NCBI GenBank assembly: GCA_029933635.1
Contig: JAOZNS010000097.1
Span: 4,361-9,498, forward strand
Source: Candidatus Zixiibacteriota bacterium
Lineage (GTDB): Bacteria; Zixibacteria; MSB-5A5; SM1-73
Direction of reading: 5' to 3'
Length of the DNA stretch: 5,138 nucleotides
Position 1 is the first letter of the stretch. The number at the start of each line of letters is the position of its first letter. Position numbers and translations under genes: made by a program. The notes beneath the pieces are model-generated. The model did not search any database. It saw nothing but the letters and a program-made list of their open reading frames with translations, and was not told the origin of the DNA. This document shows, one piece after another, positions 1 to 5,138 of this stretch.

Positions 1-910
1 GAAATTCTTTAAATGGATGGAATACGGAGATGACTATAGATCAAGAATGGAATACCCTGATACTGTTTCATGGATAAATACCAATGTCAAGAAGAAGAAT
101 CAGCCGAAGGTGCAGGCTTCGGATTTATTGACCGAAGAAGAAATCGATCGGTTGATTAGAACTGCTGAACACCCCAGGGACAAAGCCTTCATCAGCATGC
201 TTTATGAACTGGGCGCTCGGATTGGCGAAATAGGTAACTTGGAAATCAAGGATATTACGAAGGATCGTTACAGCTATTTAGTGGATTTGAGAGGAAAGAC
301 AGGGAGAAGGACACCAAGAATTGTCATCTCTTCGCCATATATTGCTAACTGGCTGAACGCGCATCCGGACAGGGAAAATCCTCATTCTCCCTTATGGATT
401 CTGAGCGGGAAAAGGGACAGGGCCAGAAAAATGCAATACGGTTCACTAAGAGCTTTGGTGATAAGATTGGCCAAAAGAGCAAACGTTAAGAAACGAGTTT
501 ATCCTCATCTGTTTCGGCATACCAGAGTAACCCACTTGATGATCAACAAACAAATCAGCGAACAGCAGGCCAAAGTCTATTTCGGCTGGGTTCCCAGCAG
601 CAAGATGTTGTCAGAATACTCTCACCTTGTATCCAGCGATGTTAACGACGCCATCCTCGAGATGCATGGAATCAGGAAAGCCGAACAAAGTGAAAGCAAA
701 CTAAAACCAAAGCAATGTCTAATGTGTGAAACTATAAACTCCAACAACGCTCTGTTTTGCCAGAGGTGCGGAAACGTCCTGGACACCAAAGCGGCTATAT
801 ATTTAGACAAGGAAATGACAGGTAGGGGACAGGTAGTAAACAAGCTCCTCCAGGATCCCGACGTACAAAAGTTGTTGAAAGAGAAAATGGTTGAGATTTT
901 TGCTAGATAA
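1..910 (+). CDS. Archaeal XerA-like tyrosine recombinase/integrase with C-terminal zinc ribbon, 5'-partial
   Basis: Site-specific recombinase that would cut and rejoin DNA through a tyrosine, probably to integrate or excise this element. The frame is open to the window edge: before the ATG at 17 it reads KFFKW, which resembles the end of the core-binding domain in archaeal integrases. The true start therefore lies upstream and the ATG at 17 is probably internal. Counting from that Met, the catalytic residues visible are R68 (in GARIGE), K94 (in GKTGRR), H164 and R167 (in HLFRH), W191 (in YFGW, where many relatives have His or Trp) and the nucleophile Y201 (in EYSHL). A CxxC-x10-CxxC zinc ribbon follows (C234, C237, C248, C251), then a helical tail of about 45 residues. 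All key residues are present, so the enzyme looks intact. It converges with the minus-strand operon. The family is clear; the attachment site and target are not visible. It could instead be a chromosomal XerA-like resolvase, but the company of cdc6 and herA-like genes favours a mobile element. Confidence 0.93.
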   Translation, partial: KFFKWMEYGDDYRSRMEYPDTVSWINTNVKKKNQPKVQASDLLTEEEIDRLIRTAEHPRDKAFISMLYELGARIGEIGNLEIKDITKDRYSYLVDLRGKTGRRTPRIVISSPYIANWLNAHPDRENPHSPLWILSGKRDRARKMQYGSLRALVIRLAKRANVKKRVYPHLFRHTRVTHLMINKQISEQQAKVYFGWVPSSKMLSEYSHLVSSDVNDAILEMHGIRKAEQSESKLKPKQCLMCETINSNNALFCQRCGNVLDTKAAIYLDKEMTGRGQVVNKLLQDPDVQKLLKEKMVEIFAR

Positions 911-934
911 CAAGAAATTGAACCGCTCCAGCTA

Positions 935-1084
935 TTACGACGTGTTTTCCTGCTTTTGTTCTTGTTCTCTCTTCGCCTCATCATAAAGCTTCTTGATAAG
1001 AATGGACCAAGGAGGGAGGTGCTTCTCCAACTCAGACTCGCGTATTGCGCTTTCAGTATTTTTTTGACTACTCATTTGAATCAT
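935..1084 (-). CDS. Small charged hypothetical protein (46-49 aa) downstream of cdc6
   Basis: A short open frame just after cdc6 on the same strand, ending in tandem stops (TAA then TAG). The first ATG is at 1084. A second ATG at 1075 has a Shine-Dalgarno-like GAGATGA five bases upstream and is the better start, giving 46 residues beginning MSSQKNTESAIRESELEKHL. The protein has a polar N-terminus, a central motif (PPWSILIKKLYDEAKR) that looks like an amphipathic helix, and a Lys/Glu/Gln-rich tail. The composition is protein-like rather than that of a random frame. It begins 9 or 18 bases after the cdc6 TGA and lies in the same frame, so it is probably co-transcribed and translationally coupled. 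Its stop is 24 bases from the integrase stop, so it fills the gap between the convergent genes. I recognise no family. It could be a small DNA-binding or Cdc6-modulating factor, but that is a guess, and it could also be a chance frame. Confidence 0.55.
   Translation of the reverse strand: MIQMSSQKNTESAIRESELEKHLPPWSILIKKLYDEAKREQEQKQENTS
941..975 (+). terminator. Possible T-rich archaeal terminator after the integrase
   Basis: A pyrimidine-rich stretch with several T runs (TTTT at 944-947 and again near 954) starts about 30 bases after the integrase stop. Archaeal RNA polymerase often terminates at T-rich tracts without a hairpin, so this could end the integrase transcript. A second T run of seven lies near 1060-1066. 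The tract also overlaps the coding end of the small minus-strand gene, so its composition may simply reflect that gene's lysine and glutamine codons. Confidence 0.25.
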
Positions 1085-1093
1085 CTCATTTTG

Positions 1094-2137
1094 TCAGCTT
1101 AGAACCTTAAAAAGATGGACTTTTCCCCTTACCCTTGCCCTTTTTGATTCTATCAATCTCAGTCTAACCAGCTGGGATAGATAATGATCAAAGGTTCTTT
1201 TAGCAACGGGTACATGTTTTTCTTCTTTGCATCTCTCAAGATATCTGTTCCAAAGCTCTTTTGAGATGATTCCCCTCCACTCCCTGATCAGATGGTAGAG
1301 GATTTGGTGATGCTCAGTCAGACTCTTTAGGGCATAGACCCTTTTCAAGTCCTTGATATTGTTGAACCCCTTTTCGATGTGCTTGTTTTCAATGAATCTA
1401 CTGTAATCACTCTCTGCAAGGTTGGCAGCACTTCTCAGGGTATAGATAGCTATTCTTGCCTCTCTTTCGCACAACTCAGCTATCCTTTCCAGTATCTTAT
1501 GGCTCCAGGCATCAGGAGCTAACCCCATTTCTGCCCTTTGTCTCAGGATTCTAACCAAATCATCTGAGGCATACTGAGGAAAATCAATTATCTGTGGATT
1601 GAGTCTGGACCTTACTCTGTCTTCAAGGGCAAGCAAAGGGAATTGACTCTCACCAATACAGATTAAGGCTATATTGCCAACGTTGCAAAGGTTGTAAAGG
1701 GTGGTGTTGCGTTCCTTCAAAGGTAGGGTATCGATTTCATCCAGAATTAGAATGAAAAAATCATCATTGATGTGTTTTCTAACCTCCTCTAATTTAAGGC
1801 CGGTATTTCGCTCCTCAGTGCAAAGCACCCTTAGATTATTCAAGATTTCCTGGAGAATAGCGTAAAAGGTATTCTTTTCCCAACAGTTGACATACGTGCC
1901 TCTCACATGCGCTTCGGATTGGATTTTTCCCAGAAGATATTTCGCTATCGTGGTTTTTCCAGTGCCCGATCTACCATAAAGCCAAGCGTGGATCGGCTTC
2001 CTTCGTTTCAAGATTGGAGACAGGCAGAACTGCAATTCCCTTATCTGAACATCTCTGGCAAGAATACGATCTGGAATAAACCCATCACTAAAAATATCCG
2101 GATTTGCTACAATTCCGTACCCCTCAGCCCAATTCAT
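1094..2137 (-). CDS. cdc6: Orc1/Cdc6-family AAA+ replication initiator
   Basis: A 347-residue origin-binding ATPase that would recognise an origin and help load the MCM helicase. Walker A is GRSGTGKT (55-62), Walker B is ILDEID (131-136), the arginine-finger region is DRVRSRL (173-179) and sensor 2 lies in EREARIAIYTLR (R228). Residues from about 264 form the C-terminal winged helix that binds origin DNA. Length and N-terminus (ending IPDRILARDVQIREL, the usual entry to the AAA+ fold) fit the family, so the gene looks complete. The ATG at 2137 is the only good start: an in-frame stop lies at 2162-2164, and a TATA-like box about 26 bases upstream predicts a leaderless mRNA. Two oddities: the sensor-1 position usually held by Asn reads ICIGES, with Glu163 in its place, and the usual GDAR of sensor 2 is REAR. 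Its place beside an integrase suggests an element-encoded, divergent initiator rather than the main chromosomal Orc1. The family call is firm; the element role is inferred. Confidence 0.93.
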   Translation of the reverse strand: MNWAEGYGIVANPDIFSDGFIPDRILARDVQIRELQFCLSPILKRRKPIHAWLYGRSGTGKTTIAKYLLGKIQSEAHVRGTYVNCWEKNTFYAILQEILNNLRVLCTEERNTGLKLEEVRKHINDDFFILILDEIDTLPLKERNTTLYNLCNVGNIALICIGESQFPLLALEDRVRSRLNPQIIDFPQYASDDLVRILRQRAEMGLAPDAWSHKILERIAELCEREARIAIYTLRSAANLAESDYSRFIENKHIEKGFNNIKDLKRVYALKSLTEHHQILYHLIREWRGIISKELWNRYLERCKEEKHVPVAKRTFDHYLSQLVRLRLIESKRARVRGKVHLFKVLS

Positions 2138-2153
2138 GTATTGAGGTATGCGG

Positions 2154-2163
2154 AAAAGCTTTT
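2154..2163. repeat. Perfect 10-bp palindrome overlapping the cdc6 TATA box
   Basis: The sequence AAAAGCTTTT is its own reverse complement and overlaps the candidate TATA element by five bases, reaching towards the cdc6 start. A dimeric repressor bound here would block TBP/TFB, so it could be an operator. A/T-rich 10-mers of this kind also arise by chance, and I see no second copy in the window. Confidence 0.25.
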
Positions 2164-2166
2164 AAA
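2159..2166 (-). promoter_or_regulatory. Candidate TATA box of a leaderless cdc6 promoter
   Basis: On the minus strand the sequence reads TTTAAAAG, centred about 26 bases upstream of the cdc6 ATG. This is the spacing expected between an archaeal TATA box and the transcription start, so the mRNA would begin at or within a base or two of the ATG. That agrees with the absence of a Shine-Dalgarno sequence. No convincing purine-rich BRE lies directly upstream (the bases are ATACCC), which lowers confidence. Confidence 0.45.
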
Positions 2167-2235
2167 GGGTATTCCGTGAGGGATGCTGATTTTGCGGTTA
2201 AAGTCGAGAATACTCATTAAGGTTCAAAGCGGAGT

Positions 2236-4212
2236 TTACGTTGATTTGTTGCCTATTTTCAGTGAAATAATGTTATGAAAACCAGCCTCCACGTCCTTTT
2301 TGATATTGTAGATCTCATCGGACTTGCCCGTTTCTATCTCAATAGCCATCTGCTTGCCATCCTTCATTGCCACAACATCAACGCTCTTGCCATACCCAAT
2401 AGGATACTCCTCATGGATCTCAAAGCCATTATCTTTAAGATGGTCCGCCACCTTCTTTTTCCAAAACTCATGCTCAAAGCTCGCATTTTTGACTCTATGG
2501 TTTTTCACTTGATAGCCCAATTTCCTGAGTTCATCTTTCCCTTTTTCGGACAAATCAAAAACCTTAAGCCTTCCTTTGTTTGTGGAAATACTTTCAGCTT
2601 TTATTAAGTCCTTCTTCGCAAGTTGCTGCTTTAGTTTGTTCCCTTGATATACATTTAAGCCTAACCGATGGTATCTCTCGACTGTACCAGAAGTCGGATA
2701 TTTCAGAATATCTATCAGTAATTCTTTTTCTTTTGGCGTAAGCTCTTTTTTGTTTTTTTCTTTTCTGTCAAGACCCCTAAAGTCCCTAATAACCTCGTTC
2801 AGCGCATTTCTGACCTTCTCAAGGCTCAATTCCGGCGAATAACCCCTCATTTTCTTCCTTAGGTCTTCATCAATCACAGAACCCTTTTTCAGAGGAAGAA
2901 GAGGGAATTTTGCCAGAAAAGGCTTGTGCCAATCTGGAACCTTTGCTATTGCCCATCCGGTTTTTAACATTCTGAGATACTCAGCTTCAGAGGGATCCAG
3001 GCAGACCAATCGCATAGCCGTCACCACATCATCAGCGTAGCTCATTTTCATCATAATTTGTGTATGGATATTAGACAAGGCAGTAGCAGTGATGAGTGAG
3101 GGTTGTTGGTCAATTATTATGAGAGCTTCACCCAATTCCCTAATCTGACGGAGGATGATATCAGTTATGGTTTCCTTCCCAGCCAGCCTCATTTTTTCTC
3201 TCAAAAGACAATTATGGGCTTCCTCTATAATTGTGCAGTGTTTGAACACCTCCCTTTCTGATTCTGATAAGCGCTTGTGGTAAATCCAGAGCAAGAATGC
3301 TTCTGTGAAGAATGTTTTTTCTGAATCGGTAAGGCTGTCAAGTTCAAAAACGATGTTTTTTGATAAATCGATCTCTACATTTTGCCTTACATTCAGAACC
3401 TCTCCAAACCCACCGAAGCACAGAGCTCCAATTGCCCTCTTAGCACTATCCAGCCACTGGGCTTCTCTGCCTTTGGCTTTATAATTGTTCAACTCATTCT
3501 CAACATCGCTTAATGTGGGATAAGAATATGGGTTCCCATCGTAGACTCCATGTTCGCTATAAAGAGAGTCAATCACTTTTTGCAGTATCCGTTCCACTCC
3601 ATGCCCCAGGAACAAAGCATGCTGGCATACTTCAATGAATTGTTTCAGCCAGGTCGAAGGTTCTGTGTTAGGAGGGGGAATGAGCGGATTCCAATGGAAC
3701 GGCACGACATCCCTCCCGACTGTGTGAACAATCAGATTATCAATACCGAGGGATATGAGGTCCCTGTAATTTCTTTTCCAGTCAAAAATTAGGAAGTTTT
3801 TCTTTTGCCTCAGCAGATTTTGAATGAGAAGGGTGACAACATTGGTCTTCCCGGCGCCGGTCATGCCAAATATCCCGACGTGCGACGGAAGGGAGTCCTC
3901 TTTTAACCTGAACTTCCCACGGGCCTGGTCGCTATAGAAAATCTTTCCCAGCCTGTATTCCCCGCTCAGTTCTGGCGGTGGCTCAAGAAGAATCTTTTTC
4001 TTTTCAAAGGTCTTATCCAGATGTTTGGCGGCCAGGATGTGGATTAGCCCTTCGAATTCTCTTTTCTTTTCTAAGTTTGTCTCGAGTTGATAGGCAAGCC
4101 AGAAAGACTTGGTTCTTCTTTCACCTAAGACGGGCTTCAGCTTTGCTAAGATTCCGTCGAGGTTTTCGTGTTGCATAAAAGTCAATTTGGGCAACTCAGG
4201 CAAGTAGCACAA
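2236..4212 (-). CDS. HerA/DUF87-family ATPase fused to winged-helix and PD-(D/E)XK nuclease-like domains
   Basis: A 658-residue ATPase of the HerA/FtsK/VirB4 superfamily, whose members form hexameric rings that pump DNA. A helical N-terminal region (1-80) is followed by the RecA-like core: Walker A GMTGAGKT (116-123), FDWKRNYRDL (143-152), Walker B IIEEAH (328-333), a conserved basic stretch ILRQIRELG (353-361) and the sensor-like IIIDQQPSL (365-373). Residues about 488-572 resemble a winged helix with a final basic wing. The last 80 residues (578-656) look like a restriction-endonuclease fold: E580, D612 in SVDVVA, then E625, E627 and K630 in AIEIETGK. This matches the D-(E/x)xK pattern with Glu replacing the usual Lys. 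The start is taken as TTG at 4212, two bases after the upstream gene's stop, because LPELPKLTF looks like family sequence; the alternative is the ATG at 4176 (residue 13). There is no strong Shine-Dalgarno sequence for either, so translation probably depends on coupling. No membrane segment is seen, so it should be cytoplasmic. The ATPase call is firm, the nuclease fold likely, and activity and biological role unknown. Confidence 0.9.
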   Translation of the reverse strand: MCYLPELPKLTFMQHENLDGILAKLKPVLGERRTKSFWLAYQLETNLEKKREFEGLIHILAAKHLDKTFEKKKILLEPPPELSGEYRLGKIFYSDQARGKFRLKEDSLPSHVGIFGMTGAGKTNVVTLLIQNLLRQKKNFLIFDWKRNYRDLISLGIDNLIVHTVGRDVVPFHWNPLIPPPNTEPSTWLKQFIEVCQHALFLGHGVERILQKVIDSLYSEHGVYDGNPYSYPTLSDVENELNNYKAKGREAQWLDSAKRAIGALCFGGFGEVLNVRQNVEIDLSKNIVFELDSLTDSEKTFFTEAFLLWIYHKRLSESEREVFKHCTIIEEAHNCLLREKMRLAGKETITDIILRQIRELGEALIIIDQQPSLITATALSNIHTQIMMKMSYADDVVTAMRLVCLDPSEAEYLRMLKTGWAIAKVPDWHKPFLAKFPLLPLKKGSVIDEDLRKKMRGYSPELSLEKVRNALNEVIRDFRGLDRKEKNKKELTPKEKELLIDILKYPTSGTVERYHRLGLNVYQGNKLKQQLAKKDLIKAESISTNKGRLKVFDLSEKGKDELRKLGYQVKNHRVKNASFEHEFWKKKVADHLKDNGFEIHEEYPIGYGKSVDVVAMKDGKQMAIEIETGKSDEIYNIKKDVEAGFHNIISLKIGNKST

Positions 4213-4214
4213 AT

Positions 4215-4775
4215 TCAGGAAAGGATTTCCTTAAACCTCATCAGTGTTTTGTATTCACTCAGGGCTTCTCTCAAATCTTTCTTCAGCAAAAGGAGATCTC
4301 TCCAACAGTTGAGATTATTGATTCTCTTTTCTTTTTCGAGTTGCAGAACTTCCTTTTCGAGATGAATTCTCCGGGTTTCAATGCTGGGATTGTTACCCAA
4401 GCTCCAGTGCTTGAGCTCCTTGAGTTCATGGAGCATGTTGGCAATCTTTGAATCTATCCCCTGAATAAAGGACTCGTTCAGTCGTTGCCTGTTCTTCATT
4501 TCGAAGATTGTCTCAACAATGACCTGCCTGATTCGTTCTATTTTATCAAAAAAGAAAGCATCTGCCGAGTCCATATCGTTATTATTTATTTTGAAAGGCA
4601 CGTTGCTATAATTTGGCTGGTCAAGAGAAGGTGGGTGAGACTGTTTCGCATCAGAAGCTTGTTGGTCTACGGAACCCTCAATTGTTTCAGGGGCCGTCTC
4701 AGAGTCTGTTCTGTATTCTTTCCCCTCCCACAGTTCCTCTATACTCTCATCAGCTGATAATGTCACGAGAATCAC
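4215..4775 (-). CDS. Coiled-coil hypothetical protein, partner of the HerA-like ATPase
   Basis: A 186-residue protein of no recognised family. Residues 1-67 are acidic and polar with many Ser, Asp, Gln and Pro, and are probably disordered. Residues 70-123 and 131-184 are strongly helical with heptad-like hydrophobics, separated by a short linker (WSLGNNP); the second helix is rich in Lys and Glu (for example HLEKEVLQLEKEKR, then CWRDLLLLKKDLREAL). This suggests a helical hairpin or dimeric coiled coil. The start is GTG at 4775, or possibly GTG at 4766; the next Met is residue 68, which would remove the whole acidic tail. A TATA-like box 33-41 bases upstream supports a start near 4775 with a leader of about 11 bases. 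Its TGA ends two bases before the TTG of the HerA-like gene, so the two are surely one transcript and probably translated together. By analogy with other ATPase operons it may act as an adaptor or oligomerisation subunit; this is inference from position and shape only. Confidence 0.8.
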   Translation of the reverse strand: MILVTLSADESIEELWEGKEYRTDSETAPETIEGSVDQQASDAKQSHPPSLDQPNYSNVPFKINNNDMDSADAFFFDKIERIRQVIVETIFEMKNRQRLNESFIQGIDSKIANMLHELKELKHWSLGNNPSIETRRIHLEKEVLQLEKEKRINNLNCWRDLLLLKKDLREALSEYKTLMRFKEILS

Positions 4776-4909
4776 CAGAAAAGGAGTTTTTCTTATGGTG
4801 ATCGTTTCTTAAATATCTAAGCTGCGGTCTTTGCGGATCTTACTTGAGAAGATAAGCTGGATTGTAGCCAAATTGCGTTGATTAAGTGGGAGAATAATCA
4901 CAAAATACA
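4776..4909. other. Intergenic regulatory region between the XRE gene and the operon
   Basis: These 134 bases contain no open frame worth calling. They hold the candidate operon promoter, two copies of TAAGCTG 35 bases apart (4818-4824 and 4853-4859), a near-tandem TGCGG pair (4823-4827 and 4832-4836), and an imperfect inverted repeat around 4839-4858 (CTTACTT facing AAGATAAG, one-base bulge). Such short symmetries fit regulator binding sites, and the adjacent XRE protein is the obvious candidate. All are short enough to occur by chance. Confidence 0.35.
4808..4816 (-). promoter_or_regulatory. Candidate TATA box for the coiled-coil/herA-like operon
   Basis: The minus strand reads ATATTTAAG here. 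With archaeal spacing of about 26 bases, transcription would start near 4786, leaving a leader of about 11 bases before the GTG at 4775, too short for a normal Shine-Dalgarno site and none is seen. This fits the near-leaderless layout also predicted for cdc6. The BRE is not clear. Confidence 0.4.
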
Positions 4910-5138
4910 TTAAAACCACGGGCTTGTCTTGTTAGAGACTCCCTTGGAAAACACATCTTGCCTTATTTTCAAGAACTTAGCCAATTTGAACAGATTCCTC
5001 TTCAAGGGAATTCTCTCGTTCTTTTCCCAGCCAACCACAGTCATCTCATTTACCCCAATTTTTCCTGCCAACTGTTTCTGTGTTAGCCGCCTCCCCAACC
5101 TCAGTTTTTTTATCAATTGCCCCCAACGTTTCTGAAGG
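4910..5138 (-). CDS. XRE/Cro-C1-family helix-turn-helix protein, 5'-partial
   Basis: A DNA-binding domain of the lambda-repressor type, probably a transcription regulator. The visible 75 residues show the family pattern: WGQLIKKLRLGRRLTQKQLA (helices 1 and 2), GVNEMTVVGWEKNERIP (recognition helix and the conserved W-E turn), then LFKLAKFLKI (closing helix) and a short Ser/Lys tail. A TTG at 5116 with GGGGG just upstream could be a start, but the frame stays open to the window edge and the residues before it (RWGQ) fit the normal first helix of the fold, so the gene most likely begins outside the window. The number of missing residues is unknown; it could be a short stand-alone regulator or the C-terminal domain of something larger. 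It is the first visible gene of the minus-strand series, separated from the coiled-coil gene by 134 bases with its own promoter candidate. Control of that promoter is inferred from position. Confidence 0.8.
   Translation of the reverse strand, partial: LQKRWGQLIKKLRLGRRLTQKQLAGKIGVNEMTVVGWEKNERIPLKRNLFKLAKFLKIRQDVFSKGVSNKTSPWF

Larger units (their letters stand above)
2138..2235. other. Intergenic region between the herA-like gene and cdc6
   Basis: This 98-base gap has no open frame worth calling. It holds the candidate cdc6 promoter and palindrome at the cdc6 end. The half next to the herA-like stop shows no T run or hairpin that would end transcription, so read-through from the upstream genes into cdc6 is possible as well as independent initiation. 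I looked for Orc1 origin boxes here and found no convincing repeated copy. Confidence 0.5.

Noticed and set aside
622..984. A 120-codon minus-strand frame opposite the end of the integrase
   Set aside because: It lies almost wholly antisense to well-conserved integrase sequence, overlaps the better small minus-strand gene in another frame, and its Cys/Ser/Arg-rich translation looks like that of a shadow frame.
1009..1020. A strong Shine-Dalgarno-like GGAGGGAGGTG on the plus strand
   Set aside because: No start codon or open frame follows at a useful distance; the sequence is the complement of Pro and Trp codons in the small minus-strand gene.
1094..1096. The cdc6 TGA read as a recoded codon joining cdc6 to the downstream frame
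   Set aside because: The Cdc6 winged helix ends naturally here, the downstream frame has its own start and ribosome-binding-like site, and no recoding structure was seen. Kept only as a minor alternative in the findings.
1907..2179. A 90-codon plus-strand frame over the start of cdc6
   Set aside because: It is antisense to the Walker A region of cdc6 and shows no recognisable domain or promoter; its composition follows from the opposite strand.
2165..2185. A possible Orc1 origin box (minus strand CTCACGGAATACCC)
   Set aside because: It matches only loosely the archaeal origin-box pattern as I remember it, and I found no second or inverted copy nearby, so an origin cannot be claimed.
3550..3792. 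An 80-codon plus-strand frame inside the HerA-like gene
   Set aside because: It is fully antisense to the conserved ATPase core, and the translation has no plausible fold.

Overview
The window is most likely archaeal DNA from an integrated or plasmid-like mobile element. Three things point to archaea: an Orc1/Cdc6-type replication initiator, a XerA-like tyrosine integrase with a C-terminal four-cysteine zinc ribbon, and TATA-like promoters placed so that transcripts would begin at or just before the start codon, with few good Shine-Dalgarno sites. The proteins resemble those of euryarchaea such as Methanosarcinales, Archaeoglobales or ANME relatives, but the lineage is only a guess.

Layout: bases 1-910 (+) hold an integrase whose 5' end lies outside the window. 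Everything else reads on the minus strand and converges on it. In transcription order these are an XRE-family helix-turn-helix protein (4910-5138, 5' end outside the window), a 134-base intergenic region with a candidate archaeal promoter, a coiled-coil protein (4215-4775), a HerA/DUF87 ATPase fused to a winged-helix and a PD-(D/E)XK nuclease-like domain (2236-4212), a 98-base gap with a candidate leaderless promoter, an Orc1/Cdc6 initiator (1094-2137), and a small charged protein of 46-49 residues (935-1084) directly after it. No RNA gene, CRISPR array, insertion sequence or clear attachment site is visible. No gene-free stretch exceeds 300 bases.

How the parts may work together (inference): the integrase moves the element in and out of the chromosome, Cdc6 starts its replication, and the coiled-coil/HerA-nuclease pair is a DNA-translocating and possibly DNA-cutting machine. 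That pair could serve replication, partition, transfer or defence against competing DNA. The XRE protein next to the operon promoter is the natural candidate for its regulator. The least described parts are the coiled-coil/HerA-nuclease pair and the small protein that follows cdc6 in the same reading frame.
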